A DNA stretch of 64,000 nt from Engraulis encrasicolus (taxonomy: Eukaryota > Chordata > Actinopteri > Clupeiformes > Engraulidae). Positions 1 through 64,000 of the stretch are shown here, in pieces. The DNA is taken from assembly GCF_034702125.1 (NCBI RefSeq), contig NC_085871.1, forward strand, positions 28,897,076-28,961,075, in the 5' to 3' direction. The position numbers were made by a program, and so were the translations under genes. The notes below the pieces were generated by a model. The model did not search any database, was not told the DNA's origin, and saw nothing but the letters and a program-made list of their open reading frames with translations. Numbering within the stretch: position 1 is the stretch's first letter; the number at the start of each line of letters is the position of its first letter.

Positions 1-46
1 TCTACGCCATCTGCCCATCCACCCAAACCATCTCCAGGATTTCCAG
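1..46 (+). CDS. dermatopontin-like exon (5' truncated by window edge)
   Basis: Read in frame 3 it gives YAICPSTQTISRIS, the typical C-P-S-x-Q-x-I-S-R-I block of the family. It ends in phase 2 at a consensus donor (CAG|GTCAGT). Its last two bases join the first base of the next exon to make Ser. Confidence 0.75.
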
Positions 47-1048
47 GTCAGTGATGAACTCTTTCAAGGCTTTTAAATTGTGGTTCAAACTGCCTCTTTG
101 CTAAGCTTTTTCTGTTGAGCATTTTCAGTGAGTTACAATTGTTTGTCTGAAATGTGGTTTATTTTCACTTTCTCCAACTCCAGTTACCACAGTAATGCCT
201 ATGAAGACCGTCGGTTCAGCTTCAGCTGCAAATCCACATTCAGCTCCACCCCCACGTGCACTGGCAGTGGTTATGTGAACAGCTTTAATGGTGTTCTCTC
301 CTACACCTGCCCTTCCAACTACGTCATGTCAGGAGTAGCCAGCTATCACAACAACTACTACCAGGACCGCAGGTAACCTCAATCATATACTGTCAGTGTG
401 TGAAATTGAACAATATAATCAACTTCATAGGATTTTCAACATGTTTCATTTTCTGTTTATTTGCTTTCCAGAAATTACATTTGAACACACACAGTTTTGT
501 CATTAAGAAACGAATAAACCTATTTAAGTGACTGAGGATGATCAAGAAGCTGAAAAGACTGAATACTTCAGACCAGGATAAGCATTAGAGTGATTCTTCT
601 TATGGGCCTAATGATTTGTCCTCCATTTTGTGTCAGGTTCTACATCAGGTGTTGCAGAGCCCCTGGCCATTACCACCACAGCTGCCGTTGGACCCCCTGG
701 GTGAACTACTATGAGGAGTACTTCAACTGGTATGTGCCCAACTACAACTACCTGGCCGGAGTCTACTCCATCCACCACAACTCTCCCCAGTAAGTGTCCC
801 ATACTCTTCCTTGATGACATTTTATAGTTCTATAAAACCATATTCAAAAAGTGATACCAGGTATTGATAGAAATGCATATAAATGTCTGATGAATGCTAA
901 TCAATCAGTAAATCTTCCTGAATGCCTGATATATTCTTATGTTCACATTACAGTTAAGAGCATGTCTCTCTTCTAATTTTCTCTCTTATGTCCTTCACCT
1001 CATTATAGGGATCGCCGCTTCAGGTTCCTCTACTGTGCAAAATACTGA
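1..1048 (+). CDS. dermatopontin / amebocyte aggregation factor-like gene, 3' four exons (partial)
   Basis: Four exons (1-46, 184-372, 637-789, 1009-1048) join with GT-AG introns and matching phases into one frame ending in TGA at 1046-1048. The product has the dermatopontin-family pattern: repeated blocks of a Cys-containing strand, a YH(S/N)N motif and a D-R-R-F/W motif (EDRRFSFSCK, YYQDRRFYIRCC, SPQDRRFRFLYC). Dermatopontin and the horseshoe-crab amebocyte aggregation factor are secreted, Cys-rich, tyrosine-rich proteins. The vertebrate protein binds collagen matrix and decorin, and fish genomes carry several short paralogs of unknown role. The start codon and signal peptide lie left of the window. 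An AATAAA follows at 1287. Family membership is clear, but which paralog this is cannot be decided here. Confidence 0.85.
184..372 (+). CDS. dermatopontin-like exon
   Basis: The acceptor is TCTCCAACTCCAG and the donor is CGCAG|GTAACC. It starts and ends in phase 2. It encodes two family blocks, one with EDRRFSFSCK and one with SGVASYHNNYYQDRR. Confidence 0.88.
637..789 (+). CDS. dermatopontin-like exon
   Basis: The acceptor is TTTTGTGTCAG and the donor is GTAAGT at 790, phase 2 at both ends. It encodes FYIRCCRA, then a Trp/Tyr-rich stretch with WTPWVNYYEEYFNWYVP, then the next GVYSIHHNSPQ block. Aromatic richness is typical of the family. Confidence 0.88.
1009..1048 (+). CDS. dermatopontin-like terminal coding exon
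   Basis: The acceptor is TCATTATAG. The first base completes a Gln codon, then DRRFRFLYCAKY and TGA. This matches the family C-terminus, where a final D-R-R-W/F motif is followed by a Cys near the end. Confidence 0.85.
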
Positions 1049-1286
1049 CTGCAACTATCACAAGAAAGACCTGCAAGGTCCTGAAAACAATGTTTCTGAA
1101 AGGGGCCTTTGTGTCCTGACTTGTGATACTGTGTTATCGGTCCTTTGCATGTCCTACTTTATTTTTTAATATAGGCCTACTGTCTTTCTCTACTGTAGGA
1201 ATTGTAGTTTTTAATATTCGTCCTACCCAATGATCATACCATGGATGACAACCTGAAAAAGAATGTTGAAAATAAGTTTTTGCTTC

Positions 1287-1292
1287 AATAAA
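1287..1292 (+). promoter_or_regulatory. polyadenylation signal AATAAA of the dermatopontin-like gene
   Basis: Canonical hexamer about 240 bases after the stop codon. The surrounding sequence (1221-1495) has a second copy at 47010-47295. Confidence 0.6.
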
Positions 1293-1780
1293 TTTCTCTA
1301 AACATAAAACTGACTGCTTACATCTGTACTCTTTATGAACAAACAATTTACAAGAGAGAATCTACACATGGAAAAATATATTACTTTTTTGCATTATTCC
1401 AGTAATAGTTTTGAAAATGAAGGGTTTCAGTTCCACCGACAGCTTGTGTCCCCTGGACATTCACCAGGTACGGGGTACAGTGCAGTACACAATGTAGTGT
1501 GTTCATTATCAACACTGAACAACATTATTAACACTGAATAACATTATTAACATTTTACCAATGAAAAATAAAATAAACCGTCTGCTTGTATTGCTGTGCT
1601 CAGACAAGCATACGTATACATACATTGCACTGTAGGTGCACTGGTGGGGGTGCTGTTCAATGCCCGTTGGAGGAAAGACAGAGACATTGGGGGAGTCTAG
1701 TTTAGCCATGTTTATCACTTCATCAACATGTTTAATCACCACCCCCGTCCTCCATATCTTGCTCTGCCTTTCCTCATTGG

Positions 1781-1782
<2 letters not shown>

Positions 1783-1868
<86 letters not shown>
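1783..1868 (+). repeat. (GT)n microsatellite
   Basis: Uninterrupted GT dinucleotide run of about 43 units. Open frames across it on either strand are artefacts of the repeat. Confidence 0.98.
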
Positions 1869-1871
<3 letters not shown>

Positions 1872-1909
1872 ATCTATGAGAAGGTTCCAGAACATATTAG
1901 AAACACTCA

Positions 1910-2400
1910 ATACACTCCACCAGAGGGAGCCCATAGACCAGGCAGAGTGCAAGTGCACGTCTGTGTGTACTGTATGTGTTCACATGTGTGCATCTACTGT
2001 ATGTGTATCTCTGTTTGCATGTGTGGGTGTTGTGTACCAGCGGTCCGTTTCTCGAAAGCGTTTCTCCACCAGACAGACCCTTTAGACAGGGCAGAGTGCA
2101 AGAGCACGTCTGTGTGTAGGCCAACTGTATGTGTCTGTGTGTGTGCGTCTCTCTGTGTGCACTGTATCTGTTCACATGTGTGCATCTACTGTATGTATAT
2201 CTGTTTGCATGTGTCTGTCTGTGTGGACTGTATGATCTGTTTGCATTTGTGTCTGTGTGTACTGTATCTGCATGTGTGTGTCTGCATGTACTATATACTG
2301 TGTCTATTTGCATGTCTGCATCTGTGTGTACTGTTCATGTACTGTATGCGTCTATTTGCATGTGTGGGTGTTGTGTACCAGATCAGTGGCATCAATACTA
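1910..2400 (+). repeat. degenerate TGTGT-rich tandem repeat, unit about 160 bp
   Basis: GGCAGAGTGCAAG(T/A)GCACGTC followed by TGTGTGCATCTACTGTATGT and TTTGCATGTGTG recurs near 1940 and 2092, with a shorter third part up to about 2380. GTGGGTGTTGTGTACCAG is repeated near 2021 and 2364. It looks like local duplication of sequence next to the (GT)n tract. No coding is supported. Confidence 0.7.
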
Positions 2401-2498
2401 GGGTTGCCACCTGTCCCGTTGTTCCCTGATTGTCACGGTTGTTAATGGTTTATCCAGGGTAAAAACAAGAGCTTTCTAGGACACTGAATGAAGGGAGC

Positions 2499-45013
<42,515 letters not shown>

Positions 45014-45689
45014 CTAAAATGATGTTTATGTTAGGCCTACAGGTTGAATACTGAATTGGAAATTGGGCTACCAGAAAATAGCATTACCTAGCTAGCCTAT
45101 CGTGTGGCAACAGGGTGCCGTTTCCATTTTCTGTTGGCAACACATTTTAGCCCGCTAGCTCAATTACTGCACACAATTTCATTTCATCTCAGCACGTGGA
45201 CGGTCATTGACCGTGGAGCAGACCGAACATGGCAGATTTTACCCACCTCAGCCTGGAGACTTCATTGCTGGGACTGGAGACACGAAACTTCAAGGAACAT
45301 AGAACATAAACAGGGTTTATCAAAACGATATCACGCAGTGAGTTTAACGGGGGGAAACCCACTGGAAAGTGTGTAATTGTTGTACAGTAGTCCTAGCTGT
45401 TTTTGCGCGGCAGTGCTGAAGGCTTGCTTGTGAAGTGTCCTCTATCCGAGACTGCGAGTTTCCTTTTTGAATCCACACACGCGCTGCTCCGGCATTTAGT
45501 TTCCCAGTTTTTGGCGCCTCCCTCTGGAAACTCCAGGGACCTCTCCACTCCGAATGAATAATAATTATTATATTATTAAATTATATTTCTATTATTATTA
45601 CCACTTCAGTTCAGTAAACTGAAATTATTAATTATTAATCCTTTATTATATCCCATTGGGGGTATCTCGCAGATTCACCACGTCGCGTA

Positions 45690-45780
45690 GGTCAGTGGTT
45701 CCCAAACTTTTTGAGCAGGGACCCCTTTTTTTGCCACCCCTGTTGAAAAAGTTGGTAAAGGCACACACGTAGCAATGTAA
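45690..45780. mobile_element. truncated hAT MITE end
   Basis: GTCAGTGGTTCCCAAACTTTTTGAGC followed by GGGACCCC matches the CAGTGGTTCCCAA-type terminus seen complete at 52719 and in reverse at 50651. No partner end was found nearby. Confidence 0.5.
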
Positions 45781-47009
45781 GCTGCCAGTCAAGGTCTCGT
45801 GCACAACAGTGATGCTGCTGAACCAGATCTGGGTTCTTACAGGAACTGGAAACGTGTTAGTAGTGAACGATGTTGTGGAATGAACTTAATCCTTCAAGAA
45901 AGGGAAACAGAGTTATTTACTGCATCATCACAAACTGTGGTATTTAGTTTCTCCGAAAAAAAAACTTTGCTGTTGGTGAGTTCTGTTGCCCGACTGCTTT
46001 GTGGCCTTTGCATTTGCATTTGAGGTACCCAATTGCACGCGCGCGTGTGTACACACGTACACACAGAAAAACATACCTCTCAACCAACTGTCTCAGCTCT
46101 TTGCCCGTAACTCATTATAAATTCAGGAATGCTGCCTCACTCAAAACAAATTCCGGACAAGCCTCATTGATTGTATTTTGCAGTTGACAAGAATCACTCA
46201 GCCAGGGATGGCTTACACAGGCTTTGAAAGTGATCAACTGGCCTGTTGTGGGCCCTGCATGGGAGTAATCTGTGGAATGGTGTTTTCCTCTGCACGTGAA
46301 TGACTTTGTCTATTCTTGTCACTGTTCTCCTCACTGCTGAGAAGGGGTGTGCACTAAAGACAGGCAACATACATTTGACACTAAATAACATTAACACATT
46401 TTAAGGTCAGGTAAGGTCAGAACCACCACAAATGGCAAATAATCCAATAAAAATAATTCCAGAAATAGTAGTATTTCTTTCACTGAGTCGCATAAAAGAC
46501 AAGCAGCACATTTTTTGTTAAATGTAACTAAATTGTATCACGTTCCAGTATCATGTTCCAGTCCAGTAATTGTGACAAGGCCATGGCTGACTGCTCTGTA
46601 GTGTACAAAGGAGACTGGAGGCCAATGGGGACAAATCAGCACCATGGACAGAGGCATGTAGGGGCGGTTAAGTGGGAAACTGAGTCACTGAGCAAAAAGT
46701 CCTTAACTTAAAAAAGCTAATGTCAGTGGTTACATGTAGGTTCCCTTACTGTACAAATGGATACAATTCATATCTGTAAACCTTATTTCTCATTCTCTCA
46801 TTCCTGTCAAAGCAATAGGGCTGGACACGGGTCTGTATCAATAATGTGGAAATACCACCTTCCCCACCCCTGCAAAATGATAATGCAGAAACACACATTC
46901 TGTCATTGTCTTTGACACTTGCAGGCTTTAGTGTATTGGAGCTGCTGTGCTGTGCTGGCACTTCTGATCTGTATCAGTCATTTCCTGCAGTAATTAGCCC
47001 ATCAGTCAT

Positions 47010-47295
47010 TCCTACCCAATGATCATACCATGGGTGTCAACCTTAAAAAGAATGTTGAAAATAAGTTTTTGCTTCAATAAATTGCTCTAACATAAAAATG
47101 ACTGCTTACATCTTTACTCTTTATGAACAAACAATTTATCTGTACAAGAGAGAATCTACAGTACACATGGAAAATGTTATTTTTTAGCATTATTCCAATA
47201 ATAGTTTTGTGAAAATGAAGGGTTTCAGTACCACCGACAGCAAGTGTCCCCTGGACATTCACCAGGTACAGGGTACAGTATAGTACACATTATAG
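47010..47295 (+). repeat. second copy of the dermatopontin-like 3'-UTR sequence
   Basis: Matches 1221-1495 in the same orientation. Shared blocks include CCTACCCAATGATCATACCA, AATAAGTTTTTGCTTCAATA and GTGTCCCCTGGACATTCACC. The match includes the AATAAA and runs about 200 bases past it. No dermatopontin coding precedes this copy. Confidence 0.88.
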
Positions 47296-47359
47296 GATGT
47301 CCGGTAAACTGTCTGTGACCCTTAGACCCAAAAAGACCAATTTTATATAATCTTATCTA

Positions 47360-47795
47360 ATGGTGGTGCAAGTATCATAATGGGGATGTTTTTTGTATGT
47401 TTGTTTTACAATGTTGGTCCGATTTTCTACATGCCGGGTATCATGGATCAGTTGAGTACATCAGGATACTGCAAGAAGTCCTGTTGCTCTATCTATACTG
47501 AAGAGAAAATACCCTTAAAGTGGATGTTTCAACAAGACAATGACTCCAAACACACCAACAAGCAAGCAAAATCCAGACAAAATGCTTCCAAGTAATGTTG
47601 TGGCCAGCACAATTCCGGGACCTTTATCCCCTCGATAACTTGTGGGCTGACATAAAAAAATGCTGTTCATGAAGTAAAACCTAGAAATGCAGATGAATTG
47701 TGGAATGTAGTACAATTAACCTGGGCTGCTACCCGTTGACCGTTGTCAGACTTTGGTTGCAGGTATCAGAAACCATGGTTATGCACCAAAATATT
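47360..47795 (+). mobile_element. decayed Tc1/mariner transposase
   Basis: The plus strand gives, across several frame breaks, LKWMFQQDNDSKHTNKQAKS (the D-N-D-x-K-H-T catalytic block), a worn form of the following W-P-x-x-S-P-D-L-N-P-I block, and then KPRNADELWNVVQ. It has stops and frameshifts and is inactive. No terminal repeats were located. Confidence 0.82.
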
Positions 47796-49548
47796 AGTTT
47801 AGGATGCTCAGCAAAGTTGAATTTTCAAGAATTTGTTCATTTGTACAGTAAATTTTTGAATTTCCAAAGACAGATATCAACACTGCTATTTTTTTTTAAC
47901 ATAACATTTCTTCTTTTTCTGTGAAATATTATAAAATTGAATTACTTTCCCTAATGTTCTTGCTTTGACATATGTGCAGTGGCTGTGCAATGTCCCCAAT
48001 GCATTTTTGTTCATGAAAGTAGACTTAATTTGAAGAATTTTGACATTTACTCATAAGTTGATTTATTTAATAAATGTAATAATGTGAATTCCACAATTCA
48101 TGGTTTTTTTTTTAGCTGGACGGCCAAAATATGTAAAAATATGAATGATTGGAATAGTTCAAAATGTGGACAATGCATCTACAATCCATGGAAGTTAAAC
48201 ATTGATGAAATTATGGAAATAAACTTTCACGATATTCTAATAATGTGGCCAGAATCTGCAGGCCTATTCATACCTCTTTTTAGCCAACCTTGGTACTCGT
48301 ATCTGTAAGGAGATAGGACAGAACTTAACTGAAAAAAGGTCATCTTTATTGATCATTATGGCCTTACAGTATTGTGAAAAATGTCTGTATGTATGTCATA
48401 TTTTCAGCACTTTCCTTTGGATATTGCAAGGTGGCCAACTTTATTTTCCCCTTTCTTAGTTTTAAACAGTTTAGTCAACCTTGTTAAACATGTATGTAAG
48501 GGAATAGGTAATGCTTTATGAAAATTACTCGTACAGTATAGTCACAAGTGCATGAAAGTCTGCCATTTTGGAAAATGGCGACACTATCAAATTTTGAACA
48601 TCAATTGAGATGGACATGAGTTTTAATCTCTTCCAATAGGCTTTCCAGTCTGTAATCCATTGTGAAAACATTGGCAGGACAATAGGCTTTATTTTTCCTG
48701 CCATGGACTATGTGCAACTCAACCATTATTCTGAGCACTTTCCTTTGGATATTTGAAGGTGGACAATTTATTTTCATTTTTTAGTTCAGAGTAAAATCAT
48801 GGTACATTTTATAGTTAAACCATAGTCAAAACATAAACCGCGCCGAACCATGCAAAAAAACAAACAGACAAACAAAAAAAAATCTAATAACTAAGAAAAA
48901 CTAACTAACCAAGAAGTAATGGTTGACTATGGTCGATTTTCATAAGGGAGGAATGCGTTTTTCGTGTGTCGTTGCAAACCACTGAGTGACGTACTTGGTT
49001 GCAAATTGGAAATTACATTGCAACCTACTAGTTGCTAATCTAGTTAGCAACAATGTTGTCGAGAAACGCACTCAAGGAAAGTGTCGAAAGTGTAGCCAAT
49101 AGCCATTCAGCAACTTGGGTAGATACCAATGGGAAATTGCATAACAGCCAACAAAGTAGCTAACAGTTAACAACTACGGTTGTTGAGAAATGCACTCCAG
49201 GCTAGGACTCCACACACACCCCTAACGTGAAATAATGACGGGAGACAGCGATTCCTTCACCAACACAGAAATGTACTTTATATAGAAACCTGACTAAAAT
49301 ATACAAGTACTTTCAACAATTGCCTTCTTGTGACAAACCAAAAAATTAAAAAATGAACCTAAACATAATTCTCTTTTTTTTAGAAAAGATGTCAACAATA
49401 AAATTAAATTCACTGTCCTTAGTGTTCTCTATAAAAGTGCATATCACCACACATTAACTATGGCTGTAAACAGAGCAAAAAATTCACACTTCTTCACACA
49501 AACCACATAGTGTGTGAATTCTTTTGGGTTTTTTCCCTTTTCCTCCTT

Positions 49549-63745
<14,197 letters not shown>

Positions 63746-63865
63746 TCTGGAACACACATACCGCACAGTAGAGGTAATTTAAAGGTCAAGCTGGGGGGCT
63801 GAATGACACAGGCGCTAAAGTAATGGGAGTTACTCTACAAAAGTTATTTTGTACAGTTTTTTCTC

Positions 63866-63990
63866 TAGTGAGACTATGTAATAGATTACAACGTGCGCCT
63901 CACATGTTTGACGTGAAGCAAGGCTGAAGACAAGCAGCTAGAGCCACAGCTAAAGTTACTGCATGTCAGACATAAGACTTCTCTAGTGCA
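63866..63990. repeat. dispersed repeat, copy 2
   Basis: Corresponds to 11825-11967 in the same orientation (ATAGATTACAACGTGCGCCTCA...). It runs to the window edge region. Confidence 0.6.
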
Positions 63991-64000
63991 GTCCAAAAAA

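Noticed and set aside
1509..2445. Long open frames through the GT tract and TGTGT-rich region on both strands
   Set aside because: They are produced by the dinucleotide repeat and give only Cys-Val or His-Thr runs.
45226..45309. Plus-strand mini-frame beginning MADFTHLSLET
   Set aside because: Short, without splice support, and antisense to the likely 5' region of the zinc-finger gene; it may be chance.
48084..48308. 74-codon plus frame between the genes
   Set aside because: AT-rich, no recognisable motif, no splice sites; likely chance.

Overview
The window is vertebrate nuclear DNA, almost certainly from a teleost fish. It has split genes with GT-AG introns, very long GT/CA and GA/CT microsatellites, and a dense load of hAT, Tc1/mariner, TTAA-flanked, DIRS and BEL/Pao elements. 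A clupeiform origin is a weak guess based only on the general look of the repeats. Nothing bacterial or viral in origin was seen, and no CRISPR array.

Three host genes are supported by reading frame, splice sites and phase. (1) Positions 1-1048 (+) hold the last four exons of a dermatopontin / amebocyte-aggregation-factor-like gene that enters from the left edge. (2) Positions 2499-45013 (-) hold eleven phase-compatible exons of a C2H2 zinc-finger gene. Its order is coiled-coil exons (one exon pair present twice), an acidic linker with two IKxE sites, then a single exon with about eight fingers. Its 5' end was not found. (3) Positions 49549-63745 (-) hold fourteen consecutive exons covering the Tudor domain and C-terminus of TDRD9, the piRNA-pathway helicase. 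The helicase part lies beyond the right edge.

The introns are filled with nested mobile DNA. The 23-kb zinc-finger intron between 12286 and 35346 contains a DIRS-type tyrosine-recombinase retrotransposon (13457-34139, about 14.4 kb after removing its insertion). Its right terminus is split by a 6.3-kb hAT element (27845-34124), and that hAT holds a gag-only BEL/Pao LTR element (28653-32382). The DIRS call rests on a complete internal complementary region (27507-27603) that is the reverse complement of both termini joined through a shared GTT. The DIRS interior has almost no intact coding and shows abrupt shifts of base composition. It is either a very degraded, expanded element or poorly resolved assembly. 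A second large hAT (37097-44568) with long inverted repeats lies in another zinc-finger intron. The gap between the zinc-finger gene and TDRD9, and the TDRD9 introns, carry many small inverted-repeat elements, most with visible target-site duplications.

Stretches where nothing was recognised beyond unique-looking or AT-rich sequence: 3377-4167, 4812-5312, 6861-7118, 7360-7645, 10100-11100 (AT-rich towards its end), 12287-12611, 13262-13456, 36262-36628, 45014-45690 (possible 5' region of the zinc-finger gene), 45780-47009, 47800-49548 (TDRD9 3' flank), 53685-53945, 54167-56400 and 60440-60818.
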